A stretch of DNA of 64,000 bases from positions 597,106 through 661,105 of the forward strand of contig NZ_MLQR01000001.1 in NCBI RefSeq assembly GCF_001866005.1. The letters run 5' to 3'. Each line of letters begins with the position of its first letter. The stretch's first letter is position 1. Shown piece by piece: positions 1 through 8,468 of this stretch. Source of the DNA: Anaerobacillus alkalilacustris. GTDB lineage: Bacteria; Bacillota; Bacilli; Bacillales; Anaerobacillaceae. A program made the position numbers and the translations under genes. The notes under the pieces are model-generated. The model did no database searches. It had not been told where the DNA came from and was given only the letters and a program-made list of their open reading frames with translations.

Positions 1-1108
1 ATTCCTTCCTGGTTCCAATAAGAAGCTGAACAATAACAGAGCCGATCCATACTTAATAATTTCAGTTGAATCTGTAAGCAGTTCAATAATAGGTACTCGA
101 AATAAACTTAGTAGACAAACACCTGTCAATGTTATCCCAATACTTCGACGTAAGGATTGAAGTACTTGTGTGTAGGCCTTCGTCTGTTCTTGCGCACCTA
201 CCATATGACCGACAATAATTTGGTTCCCACGTGCGATGGAAATACCAAGGATGATGACAATCATCATGATATTTTGTGTATAAATTTTCGTCGTTTACAT
301 CGTTGCTCCAAGGGACGAAATGAACATGGTAGTGACAAATTGACTGCCCTGATAAGATAAAGTGACTCCGGCTGAGGGTATGCCAATTTTTAATACTTTC
401 GTGATATGATCACGTTTCCATCGATGTAGATCTTCCCAACGTAGCTTTATCCCTATTGTTTTTCGTAATATCAACAGGTTGATCATCAGTCCGTTCGCTT
501 GACTTACTACTGTCGCAATCGCTACTCCTGTTACACCTAGCTTAGGAACTCCGAATGGCCCGAAAATGAACAAGTAATTTCCCGTAATATTTAATACATT
601 TATCCCTAAGGTAACGAACATGGTGTATCGGGTGAGCCCGTGTGATTGAATGATGGCAACGGTAACGGTATACAAGGCCTGAACAACGAGGGATCCACCG
701 GTGATAACCAGGTAGCTTTCAGCCATCTCCACAAGATGTATTTCTAGGCTGAAAGCTTGTAGTAATCTCCAATTAAATAAGACAATTAACAGACTGACAC
801 AGATGCCAAATACAAAATTAATGCCAATCATTGTTCCGGTTAATCTGCCAATTTCACTTGTTTTTTCTGCCCCTAAATACTGAGACATAACAACGCCAGT
901 CCCCATGGCTACAAACTGAAACAACATGACAGCCATCATGATGATTTGATTGGATACATACACCCACGGCCGCTACGGCATCGTCTGAGACCTTGCTTAA
1001 CATAAATACATCGGAAGTTCGAATCAGTACTTGAAGGCTGAGTTCAATAAAAATAGGCCAAGTGATTGAAAATAATTGATACCTTTTAACACGATTCAAT
1101 ATTGACAT
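1..1108 (-). pseudogene. MATE family efflux transporter, broken (frameshift and nonsense), partial at window edge
   Basis: Multidrug/sodium antiporter of the MATE type, a polytopic membrane protein. Reading starts at ATG 1108 (residues MSILNRVKRYQLF, then the conserved DVFMLSKVSDDAVAAVG). The frame is lost near 955-965: the continuation SNQIIMMAVMLFQFVAMGTG is in another frame, ending at a TAA at 295-297. In that same frame beyond the stop, MATE-like sequence resumes (TTKIYTQNIMMIVIILGIS, then RGNQIIVGHMVGAQEQTKAY) to the window edge. The stop could be a one-base change of a leucine codon (TTA to TAA). So one frameshift plus one in-frame nonsense codon separate three readable blocks. It lies 21 nt downstream of the oxidoreductase gene, as if it ended the ThuA-oxidoreductase operon. 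Sequencing error could explain one lesion; two make decay more likely. Confidence 0.8.
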
Positions 1109-1129
1109 GTAATGAATGCCTTCTTACTA

Positions 1130-2206
1130 CTAAACTTCCCAGGTTGTAGGCTCTCTGACAACAACCGTCTTTTTTACTTTATTGGATTGAATAACAGCTT
1201 CTAATACTTGTTGATTGGTAAAGCCTGTCATAAAGTCCGGGAAGCCAGGGCTTGGTGAACCAGAAAGCATGTTGGCAAAATCATCCCACTCTGATACTTT
1301 TACACGATTAGGAACTTTTAAATTTTTTTCTACAATTTCACCTGTGTCCTCATCAATGTGGATCCAAACTACGTTTTCTCCACTGACTGTGCTTGCATGC
1401 AAGGTGCCTTTATCACCGTAGATCGAAACCTCATGCTGATTACCTGAGCCGATTGCATTGCGTGAGGTTTGAAAAATGCCAACTAGGCCATTCTCCATAC
1501 GAGCCTGGAAACTAGCAAAGTCATCTATTTCGAATTCGACTATTTCATCAGTCTCTAAACTCTTTCTTTGTGTAACAAAGCTTTCCAATTGTCCTGATAT
1601 TTCATTAAAGGAGCCGAATAGATAGTGGGCCATATCAATCATATGAGAACCTAAATCTCCTAGCGTTCCTGTTCCCGTTACATCTTTATTAAACCTCCAT
1701 ACGTAAGGGACTTTGTACGGTAGAGACCCCCACCCTTGCAAGTATTGGATTGAAAAGCTTCGGACTTGACCAATTTTCCCTAGTTCTAACAGTTCTTTTA
1801 CAAAGCGAAATGCAGGAGTATAGCGATAGCTAAAACCGACCATACAAGGAATTGGATTTACTTTGTATTTTTCCGATAATTGTTTAGCCTCTTCATAATT
1901 TAAGGTGAATGGTTTTTCCGCTAAAATTGGTTTGTTTTTTTCAATACAGTATTCAAGAACGGATGCGTGTATATCATTAGGAGTGACAGACACTACTACA
2001 TCTACTTCATTGGAATTAATCAAATCACGGAAATCTGTAAATCTGAATTCTTGTGAGAGATTTAATTGATTTCCAACTCGATTAAGCTTTTTCTCATCAA
2101 TATCACAAATGGACGTTATCGTAAATTCAGGTACTGCCGTTAAACCACTAATATGAGCTTGTGCCATTTTACCAACACCAATAATTCCAACCTTGTATTG
2201 TTTCAT
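1130..2206 (-). CDS. Gfo/Idh/MocA family oxidoreductase
   Basis: NAD(P)-dependent sugar or cyclitol dehydrogenase of the Gfo/Idh/MocA family, cytoplasmic. The N-terminal Rossmann fold shows VGIIGVGKMAQAH. The family motif AEKPFTLNYEEA supplies the conserved Lys of the EKP motif. The C-terminal alpha/beta domain carries the GDLGSHMIDMAHYL segment with the usual His. Length (359 residues) is normal for the family. ATG 2206 is preferred to ATG 2212 because the GGGGGA ribosome binding site lies only one or two bases from 2212 but about 7 from 2206. The gene follows the ThuA-like gene with about 14 nt between, so they are co-transcribed. Substrate cannot be told from sequence. A ThuA partner is known from trehalose/3-keto-sugar metabolism in rhizobia (ThuA/ThuB), which suggests oxidation of a glycoside or disaccharide, by inference. 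Confidence 0.88.
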   Translation of the reverse strand: MKQYKVGIIGVGKMAQAHISGLTAVPEFTITSICDIDEKKLNRVGNQLNLSQEFRFTDFRDLINSNEVDVVVSVTPNDIHASVLEYCIEKNKPILAEKPFTLNYEEAKQLSEKYKVNPIPCMVGFSYRYTPAFRFVKELLELGKIGQVRSFSIQYLQGWGSLPYKVPYVWRFNKDVTGTGTLGDLGSHMIDMAHYLFGSFNEISGQLESFVTQRKSLETDEIVEFEIDDFASFQARMENGLVGIFQTSRNAIGSGNQHEVSIYGDKGTLHASTVSGENVVWIHIDEDTGEIVEKNLKVPNRVKVSEWDDFANMLSGSPSPGFPDFMTGFTNQQVLEAVIQSNKVKKTVVVREPTTWEV

Positions 2207-2220
2207 GATCATTCCCCCAT

Positions 2221-2952
2221 TTATTTTTGGATATTTTCAATTGGTTGTACTCTTCCGTAGCTATATTTTGCGCCGACCGATGGAGCTGCCCAATGAACAC
2301 CATTAGAAATAACCTTTAAAATTTCGGGTTGATGATAAATTGGAAATGTTTCGTGTCCTGGTCTGAAATAAAATATTTTTCCAAGACCTCTTCGGTAACA
2401 GCAGCCACTACGGAAGACCTCTCCACCTTCAAACCAGGAAATGAAAATCAATTCATCTGGAGCTGGAATTTCAAAACGTTCACCATACATTTCCTCTTTT
2501 GGTAGTTCAATGTACTCGCCTATCCCCTGTACAATTGGATGGCTGTGCTCAATGACCCAAAGTCTTTCTTTTTCACCGTCATCCCGCCATTTTAACGCAC
2601 CTGTTTTTGTTCCTAATAAGCGTTGGAATATCTTTGATCCATGACCAGAGTGGAGAACGATTAGCCCCATCCCTTTTAATACTTTTTTGTGAACTTTTTC
2701 AACAATATCGTCTCTAACCTCACCATGAGCCAAATGCCCCCACCAAATTAAAACATCTGTGTTATCAAGTACTTCATTGGTTAATCCATGCTCTGGATCA
2801 TCAAGGACAGCTGTTTTTACTTCGAAGTAAGTATTTTCTTTAAGATAATTACCAATCGCATGATGGATTCCATCAGGATAAATGCTCGCTACATGCTCAC
2901 TTTTCTTCTCGTGTCGATACTCATTCCATACAGTTACGTTAATTGAACTCAT
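2221..2952 (-). CDS. ThuA-like (trehalose utilization) domain protein
   Basis: ThuA-domain protein with a class I glutamine amidotransferase-like fold, 243 residues, the full length of a single-domain member. Visible family segments are [16 protein letters not shown] at the N terminus, [28 protein letters not shown], the [17 protein letters not shown] block and [16 protein letters not shown]. The start ATG has a GGGGGGA site 7 nt upstream. It is first in a minus-strand operon with the oxidoreductase, divergent from an AraC-type regulator. A close paralog lies at 43375-44112 with the same partner type. In rhizobia ThuA works with the ThuB dehydrogenase in use of trehalose and related disaccharides. 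The precise reaction here is not known. Confidence 0.88.
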   Translation of the reverse strand: MSSINVTVWNEYRHEKKSEHVASIYPDGIHHAIGNYLKENTYFEVKTAVLDDPEHGLTNEVLDNTDVLIWWGHLAHGEVRDDIVEKVHKKVLKGMGLIVLHSGHGSKIFQRLLGTKTGALKWRDDGEKERLWVIEHSHPIVQGIGEYIELPKEEMYGERFEIPAPDELIFISWFEGGEVFRSGCCYRRGLGKIFYFRPGHETFPIYHQPEILKVISNGVHWAAPSVGAKYSYGRVQPIENIQK

Positions 2953-3084
2953 TGAAGAATCCCCCCTATCAAAAAATGTAAAGTTGCATGTTCATCCATA
3001 GTATAGGGTGTGGTAGAATAAACGAAAATGTTGGAAATAGATTCTTTTTGTATAATATCGACTTTTATAAAAAGGAGAGATAAG

Positions 3085-3972
3085 ATGTTTGCGATTAATA
3101 TGGAATTCGTTTCGAAAATAAAATTAATGGGATATGTTTCTTATAAAGCCCCTTGGCTTCATTTTAAAAGAAATACAAACGAGTATATTCTGTATTTTAT
3201 TAATAGTGGAGAACTACATATAAAGGAAAATGGTATTCCATACATATTAAAGCAAGGCGATATGCTCCTCTTAGAACCAAATAAAGATCATGAGGGGATT
3301 AGGAAACATGTTTGTGATTATTATTATATTCACTTTGTTCATCCGGATATTAAATCTCAGCTAATAAAGGACGTCCGTGAGCTCGCAAAACAATCCATTC
3401 TTGAAGATGGTTCTCTAAATTTACGAGAAAGCAGTTTGTACTATTTTCCGAAAACATTTCAATTAACCTCGAATGTAAACATTCATCATACCTTTCATTT
3501 TCTTCATGAGATGCGGCAATTATATCTTCGTAAAAATTATAATCGTACTCTCACTGCTTTAAGATTGTCAGAACTTTTTATTCGATTATCTCGGGATTAC
3601 CTTCTAACGAAATCTGAAGGTGCTGGCCATAAAAAAACAAAAACATTCATGAAAGCACATGAATTGTTAGATTTTATCCATCACTTTTATTCTCAAAAAA
3701 TCACAAGCTATGAAATTGAGGGAAAATTTGAATGTAACTATGATTATATCAATCGAGAGTTCAAAAAAGTTACTGGTCACACAATCACTCGTTATATAAA
3801 CAAGGTAAGAATCATTCAAGCAAAGGAGTTACTTGAAGCAACAAATATGGATATTGGGGAGATCGGATATTTGACAGGGTTTAATGATCCTTATTATTTC
3901 AGTAAGGTGTTCAAGATGTATGAGGGGATCTCACCGCTTCAATATTATAAGCAAAATAGTAAATATTTTTAG
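3085..3972 (+). CDS. AraC family transcriptional regulator
   Basis: Cytoplasmic DNA-binding regulator, 295 residues from the preferred start. The N-terminal part (about residues 10-90) is a cupin-like sugar-sensing domain (YILYFINSGELHIKENG, then LKQGDMLLLEPNKDHEG). The C-terminal 100 residues form the double helix-turn-helix: HELLDFIHHFYSQKITSYEI, CNYDYINREFKKVTGHT, and the second motif IGEIGYLTGFNDPYYFSKVF. An upstream in-frame start at 3028 exists, but ATG 3085 has a strong AAAGGAGAGA site 5 nt before it. It is divergent from the ThuA/oxidoreductase operon and most likely controls it (inference from position). A Rho-independent terminator follows at 4003-4050. Confidence 0.9.
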   Translation: MFAINMEFVSKIKLMGYVSYKAPWLHFKRNTNEYILYFINSGELHIKENGIPYILKQGDMLLLEPNKDHEGIRKHVCDYYYIHFVHPDIKSQLIKDVRELAKQSILEDGSLNLRESSLYYFPKTFQLTSNVNIHHTFHFLHEMRQLYLRKNYNRTLTALRLSELFIRLSRDYLLTKSEGAGHKKTKTFMKAHELLDFIHHFYSQKITSYEIEGKFECNYDYINREFKKVTGHTITRYINKVRIIQAKELLEATNMDIGEIGYLTGFNDPYYFSKVFKMYEGISPLQYYKQNSKYF

Positions 3973-4002
3973 GATTTGAATATTAAATATACAACAATGA
4001 AT

Positions 4003-4050
4003 GGGCTGCCAAAAAGTTATTTAAAATGACCTTTTGGTAGCCTGTTTTTT
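4003..4050 (+). terminator. Rho-independent terminator after AraC gene
   Basis: The arm GGCTGCCAAAAAG pairs with CTTTTGGTAGCC across a loop of roughly 15 nt, one mismatch in the stem, and the stem is followed by TGTTTTTTC. It ends the regulator transcript. Confidence 0.8.
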
Positions 4051-4077
4051 CTTGGTTGCATATTAATCAAGGAAGAA

Positions 4078-4158
4078 GGTGTCTTGTGTATAACCTTAAA
4101 ATAAGACACTATATAAAGATATTAAATAGTTCCCATTACGTTACGAATAATGGATAAT
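4078..4158 (+). promoter_or_regulatory. Composite promoter module 1, upstream of sensor kinase 1
   Basis: AAGACACT (4103-4110), 17 nt, AGTTCCCA (4128-4135), 17 nt, GATAAT (4153-4158): the same spacing as five other modules in this window. An inverted half-site GGTGTCTT (4078-4085) lies 17 nt before AAGACACT. The hexamer at the -35 position is a poor match to TTGACA, which suggests activator dependence. This copy has no cre box. The kinase start codon lies about 100 bases downstream. Confidence 0.65.
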
Positions 4159-4259
4159 ATATGTTGTGAAACTAAAAACACAGGTAAAAGCAGCTTGCTA
4201 GAGATGAGGTTGAAGTGGGCTTATTAAAAAAATGTCTTCTTAAATGAGGGAATAAAGTA

Positions 4260-6038
4260 ATGTCTGAAAAAATGTATAAAAAAAGCTTTATAACTAAGAT
4301 TGTCATTCTCATATTGATGGTTAGTTTAATTCCAACCATTTTTAATAGCTCCATCTTTTATTTTTCATCATCAAACATTATAAAAGAAAACGTAAGGGAA
4401 GCATCATTGCAATCTGCTCGTCAAGCAGTTGATTCATTGTCTTTTGTTTTATCAACTGGTAGTGATATGTCAGATCTGATTTATAGTAATATGAGACTGC
4501 AAGAGATCGTTAAACATGATCTATACGAAGAACTTCCTTTTTCCATAAGTCATGACGAATATATGGTTTCCTATTTAAATGAACAAACATTTGCTAGCTC
4601 CTTTGTAAGAATGATTTATATATTGAAGGAAGAAGGTAGAAGTTGGGGAAGTGGAGATTTTTCTCGATATAAATTCACTCAATATAATTCTCATGAACTA
4701 GATTGGTTAAATGAAACCATTGAGCTAGATGGTGAAATTTATTGGCAAGGACTTCAAATTGAGCGTTTCAGTGGAGCAGGTGAAGGTACAGAATACGTTT
4801 TGCCGATTAATCGGGTGATGAAGGATTTTGATAATTTAAATAATATTGCGTTTATACAAGTATTGTTAGATGGAAATGCAATTCTAGATAGTATAAACAA
4901 AATAAAATTAGGGAAAAGTGGGTATTTTTTTGTTGTCGATCAACATGGGAAAGTGGTGATTGATGCAAATACTGAAAATATTAACCAAACAATTACTAAC
5001 GAAACCTTGTTTTATCATGTTATAAATACAAATGATCTAGAATTTGAGTATAAAGATGAGGGAATACCTTACTATGGTGTTAAACAATTACTTTCAAACG
5101 GTTGGACAATCGTAGGAATTGTTCCCGTTGAAGAAATTACTGGCCAATTAACAACGATTCAAATGATTGTCCTGTTAAGTTCAATAGGTTTTGCAACCCT
5201 CGCAATATTCATTGGTTATATACTTGCTTATCGTGTTACAAACCCTATGAAAGTACTTACAAGCCAAATGAAACAAGTAGGTAAAGGTAATCTAAATGTC
5301 AGAACTAGTGTAAAAACATCTGATGAAATTGGGATGATGAGCTTAGAATTTAATCGTATGGTAGAGAAAGTTGAACAATTAATGGAACAAGTAAAAATGG
5401 AACAAATTCAAAAAAAAGATGCTGAAATACGGGCGGTTAAACACCGTATTAATCCTCACTTTTTATTTAATACGTTAAGTACAATTCGTTGGTTAGTGAA
5501 ATTTAACCAGGTTGATCGTGCAAACACCGCTTTATCTGCGTTAACCAAATTACTTGAGGCTAACATGGGGAAAAAAGGAACGTTTGTGACACTTAGTGAA
5601 GAAGTAGATATTATACAAAAGTTCATTGATATTATGGAAATTCGGTATGATCAAAAATTCTTTTTAGAATTGAATATTGATAATGAAGTAAGTAATTTTC
5701 TTATTCCACAAATGATTTTACAACCAGTTGTAGAAAACTCAATCTTCCATGGTATCGTTCCATTAGGGATTGAGGGAGTAATAAAAATATCTGCACATAA
5801 ATTAGAAAGTGGAGTTGAAATTGAAATTACTGATAACGGTAAAGGAATTGAACAAGACACTTTAAACAAACTTCAACGAACGGGTTTATCTAATGAGGTT
5901 TCTACTGGGATCGGACTACTACATATATTCGATTCTGTTAAGCTTTATTTTAACCCAGAGTCAACAGTTGATATTAATAGCAGTAATACCGGAACAATTG
6001 TTAGGTTGTTTCTGTTATCAAAAGATGGAGGTGAATAG
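4260..6038 (+). CDS. YesM-type sensor histidine kinase 1
   Basis: Membrane sensor kinase, 592 residues. Membrane segment 1 is at residues 9-29. A large extracellular sensor domain of the dCache type spans about 30-295 and includes GKSGYFFVVDQHGKVVIDA. Membrane segment 2 is at about 297-319. HAMP follows (NPMKVLTSQMKQVGKGNLNV). Then comes the His_kinase family dimerisation block with phospho-acceptor His400 in RINPHFLFNTLSTIRW. The HATPase_c domain shows LQPVVENSIFHGI, DNGKGI and TGIGLLHIFDSVKLYF. Start ATG 4260 has GAGGGAAT upstream. It is a close paralog of the kinase at 31157-32953, and both are followed by a regulator and an SBP lipoprotein. Its own regulator partner is broken, so it may signal through the second regulator (inference). 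Confidence 0.93.
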   Translation: MSEKMYKKSFITKIVILILMVSLIPTIFNSSIFYFSSSNIIKENVREASLQSARQAVDSLSFVLSTGSDMSDLIYSNMRLQEIVKHDLYEELPFSISHDEYMVSYLNEQTFASSFVRMIYILKEEGRSWGSGDFSRYKFTQYNSHELDWLNETIELDGEIYWQGLQIERFSGAGEGTEYVLPINRVMKDFDNLNNIAFIQVLLDGNAILDSINKIKLGKSGYFFVVDQHGKVVIDANTENINQTITNETLFYHVINTNDLEFEYKDEGIPYYGVKQLLSNGWTIVGIVPVEEITGQLTTIQMIVLLSSIGFATLAIFIGYILAYRVTNPMKVLTSQMKQVGKGNLNVRTSVKTSDEIGMMSLEFNRMVEKVEQLMEQVKMEQIQKKDAEIRAVKHRINPHFLFNTLSTIRWLVKFNQVDRANTALSALTKLLEANMGKKGTFVTLSEEVDIIQKFIDIMEIRYDQKFFLELNIDNEVSNFLIPQMILQPVVENSIFHGIVPLGIEGVIKISAHKLESGVEIEITDNGKGIEQDTLNKLQRTGLSNEVSTGIGLLHIFDSVKLYFNPESTVDINSSNTGTIVRLFLLSKDGGE

Positions 6039-6043
6039 AAAGA

Positions 6044-6713
6044 ATGTATCATGTTATGATCGTTGATGATGAGCCAATATCTAGAATAGGTTTAAAGTCT
6101 TCTATTAATTGGAAACAAGAAGGATTAAACATAATAGGGGACTTTCCAAATGGTGGTAAGGCATATGAGGCGATGGAGAATAATCATGTAGACATACTAA
6201 TTACAGATATTAATATGCCAGTCATGGATGGGCTAACCCTAATGAAAAAGGGAATGGAAATCTTTCCAAAGTTAAAGGTTATATTAGTTAGTAGTTACAG
6301 CAACTTTGAATATGTCAAAGAAGCAATAATATATGGAGCAATTGATTATATACTAAAGCCGACATTGGAACAAGAAGATTTCTTACAATTAATTCGAAAA
6401 TGTGTTCAAAAATTAGATGAAGAAAAAAAGTGAAATATTGATACTGACTACATTTTTAATTAAAATTTATCCCACTTAAGCAGTAAGACCCCTATCTCAA
6501 AACGTAAGAAAATCGAAAAGTTTGGTGGGGAATGAAGAAAAACCCCACTGATTGAAGTTCAGCTTTATATCACTCACCTACTGAAATAACATTGCAATAA
6601 TTAATATTCAGAAAAATATATGGAGGTACAGTGATTTTTTTTAATTATGTTAAGTATTTTAGTATGCTATTTCAAGGATAAAAGAATATGCTCCAGTTAA
6701 TCTTCCTTATTAA
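6044..6713 (+). pseudogene. YesN-type response regulator 1, internally deleted; only the receiver is readable
   Basis: The readable part (6044-6433, 129 residues) is an intact CheY-like receiver: MYHVMIVDDEP at the N terminus, phospho-acceptor Asp55 in ILITDINMPVMDGL, and the conserved Lys in DYILKPTLEQ. It ends at KLDEEKK then TGA, exactly where the paralog at 32946-34481 continues into its linker and AraC domain. A repeat of about 105 bp lies at 6463-6567. At 6643-6713 a remnant of the lost C terminus can be read across a frame change: NYVKYFSMLFQ, then RIKEYAPVNLPY, matching VKYFSKLFKRMTGYSPVDY of the paralog. So about 1.1 kb encoding the DNA-binding half has been replaced. A receiver-only protein could still be made and could titrate phosphate from kinase 1, but it cannot bind DNA like the parent. 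Confidence 0.82.
6463..6567. repeat. Repeat copy A, small non-autonomous element (IS200/IS605-like ends suspected)
   Basis: Begins AAATTTATCCCACT, then CAGTAAGACCCC, has about 50 extra bases, then a hairpin GTGGGG-12 nt-CCCCAC, and ends ACTGATTGAAGTTCAGCTTTA-like. A shorter copy is at 25258-25314. It sits inside the broken regulator. The hairpin near a GGGGAATGAAGAA segment resembles right ends of IS200/IS605 (TnpB) elements from memory. No transposase is present, so this assignment is tentative. Confidence 0.55.
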
Positions 6714-6740
6714 AGCAAGAAAGTAGGGGTGAAAATATAG

Positions 6741-7991
6741 ATGCAACAAGTTAATACTCTAATCCTGATAATTGGAATGATGATCGTTTCAGGTTGCGGA
6801 AACCAAACCATCATAGGAAACAAAAGTCCTACAATAGATGTTGATCCAACGAAAGAAGAGATTGTCATTTGGCATACGTATGGTGAAAAAGAAAGATATG
6901 TGTTTGAAAATGTCATTCCTTTATTTGAAGAGGAACATCCAACAATTCAGGTGAAATCTGTTAATCAGCCATATAATGCAGAATTAATAGCTACACTAAT
7001 ATCTAGAGCATCAGCTAATAAGCCGCCTGATATTATCAGAATGGATATGGCCTGGGTCCCTTCGTTTGCAGAGCTTGGGCTTATATATCCAGTAAGTGAG
7101 TTTCAAGATATCCATGAAATAAAATTTCAATTTTATGAAGAACCATTAAAGTCAAACTTATACAAAGGAAAATATTATGGACTACCTTTAAATACAAACA
7201 CAAAGGTTTCCATCTACAATAAAGAGTTATTAAAAGCTTCAGGATTGAAAAAACCACCTGAAACGATGGACGAGTTCATTAATATCATTGAGAAAAACAA
7301 GTATACAGTTGTAATCGAAACATTTAATTTATGGGATACTTTACATTATTTTTATGGGCTTGGTGGTGTGTTTATCGATCCAACAAACTCAAAAGCTACT
7401 GGGTACTTAGATAGTGAACAGAGTATTGCTGCTGCTAGGCAACTGTTAACCCTTTTTCAAAAGGGTTATTTTGTAGTATCGCCAGGTAATAAATGGCATA
7501 GTGTTATAGAGGGTGAATATTTTTCTAATGACGAAGGTCCGTGGTTTTACAGTGTCAATTCAAAAGAACATATTGATTTCATTAATGATGTAACAGTTGC
7601 AGCACCGTTTCCAATAAGTAATGGGAAAAGAGCTGTTTTAGGTGGAGAAAACTTAGTGATCTCTAATGGATCAAAACATAAGGAAGCAGCTTGGACATTT
7701 ATCAAATGGATGACAAATGTTGTGCCACAAACATATATGGCACAAACTGGTTTAATTCCGACAAATAAATTTGTAGAACTGTCAGGTTTTTATGATCCAT
7801 ATCCATATTATCAAACATATTTAGAGGGGATTGAAGATGCCCTGTTACGCCCAATTGTACCGCAGTGGTGGAATATCGAGGAAATCTATAATAAGTACTT
7901 TATACTTATTTTATCTGAAAAAATAAGTATAGAAGAAGGTTTAACAAAAGCAGCATTTGAAATAGATGAAATTCTTACAAAAATAAACTGA
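6741..7991 (+). CDS. Extracellular solute-binding lipoprotein (family 1), sensor-unit SBP 1
   Basis: Cell-surface sugar-binding lipoprotein, 416 residues. The signal peptide ends in the lipobox IVSGC with Cys19. The mature N terminus GNQTIIGNKSP is nearly the same as in the paralog at 34493-35755. SBP_bac_1 features include EEIVIWHTYGEKERYVFE, YYGLPLNTNTKVSIYNKELL and AAWTFIKWMTNVVPQTYM. The start has AGGGGTGA upstream. No permease gene follows; instead it closes a kinase/regulator/SBP unit. Such a unit recalls sugar sensors in which a lipoprotein presents the ligand to the kinase (AraP-AraS-AraT of Geobacillus), so a sensory role is more likely than a transport one. That role is inference. 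A terminator follows at 8076-8101. Confidence 0.87.
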   Translation: MQQVNTLILIIGMMIVSGCGNQTIIGNKSPTIDVDPTKEEIVIWHTYGEKERYVFENVIPLFEEEHPTIQVKSVNQPYNAELIATLISRASANKPPDIIRMDMAWVPSFAELGLIYPVSEFQDIHEIKFQFYEEPLKSNLYKGKYYGLPLNTNTKVSIYNKELLKASGLKKPPETMDEFINIIEKNKYTVVIETFNLWDTLHYFYGLGGVFIDPTNSKATGYLDSEQSIAAARQLLTLFQKGYFVVSPGNKWHSVIEGEYFSNDEGPWFYSVNSKEHIDFINDVTVAAPFPISNGKRAVLGGENLVISNGSKHKEAAWTFIKWMTNVVPQTYMAQTGLIPTNKFVELSGFYDPYPYYQTYLEGIEDALLRPIVPQWWNIEEIYNKYFILILSEKISIEEGLTKAAFEIDEILTKIN

Positions 7992-8075
7992 AAGGGTATA
8001 GAACTCTATTGATTGCGATAATGATCGTAAGATGAAGTGAAAAATATGAGCTCCATAAGGCCAGAATATTTATTG

Positions 8076-8101
8076 AAAAAGCAGCTTAGGCTGCTTTTTT
8101 T
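8076..8101 (+). terminator. Terminator after sensor-unit SBP 1
   Basis: AAAGCAGC-tta-GGCTGCTTTTTTT: short GC-rich stem and a run of seven T. The same AGCAGCC/GGCTGCT core recurs at 25019-25042 and 35776-35803. Confidence 0.85.
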
Positions 8102-8305
8102 GACTTTATGGAGAATAATCGAACTAGATTAAAATACTTAGTAGATCAATTCAAAGTTGTTCAGCCAAGTATCGGACCTACATACCATCTCGATGCTCTG
8201 TATTCAGTGTAAATATTGAAAGCGGTGTCAAATATCTCTACAAACAATCACATTATACACTATATAGATAATATGTGAAAAATAGAACTTTTATTATAGT
8301 AAAAA

Positions 8306-8407
8306 AAAACACTTCACTCATAAAGGAAGCGGTTTCCTGATTTCTGTATTAAATAGATAATAAGTTTGTACATGAAGTTTTCAAGTGATGTTATTAAAGC
8401 GGTTTCA
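8306..8407 (+). promoter_or_regulatory. Composite promoter module 2 with cre boxes, upstream of the surface-uptake operon
   Basis: AAAACACT (8306-8313), 17 nt, GGTTTCCT (8331-8338), 17 nt, GATAAT (8356-8361). A cre-like box, AAGGAAGCGGTTTCC (8323-8337, one mismatch to WTGNAANCGNWNNCW apart from the last W), covers the -35 region. A second, ATTAAAGCGGTTTCA (8393-8407, one mismatch), lies about 30 nt past the -10. CcpA repression at both is expected. The rest of the gap 7992-8468 holds only the preceding terminator. Confidence 0.65.
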
Positions 8408-8468
8408 AAACCAACTTTGAAAATTAAATGTACAAAAAGTGACTAAATTCAAATTAAGGGGGATATGA

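Noticed and set aside
6044..6433. Natural single-domain CheY-like regulator
   Set aside because: A remnant of the missing AraC domain lies downstream, so it is a truncated YesN-type regulator.
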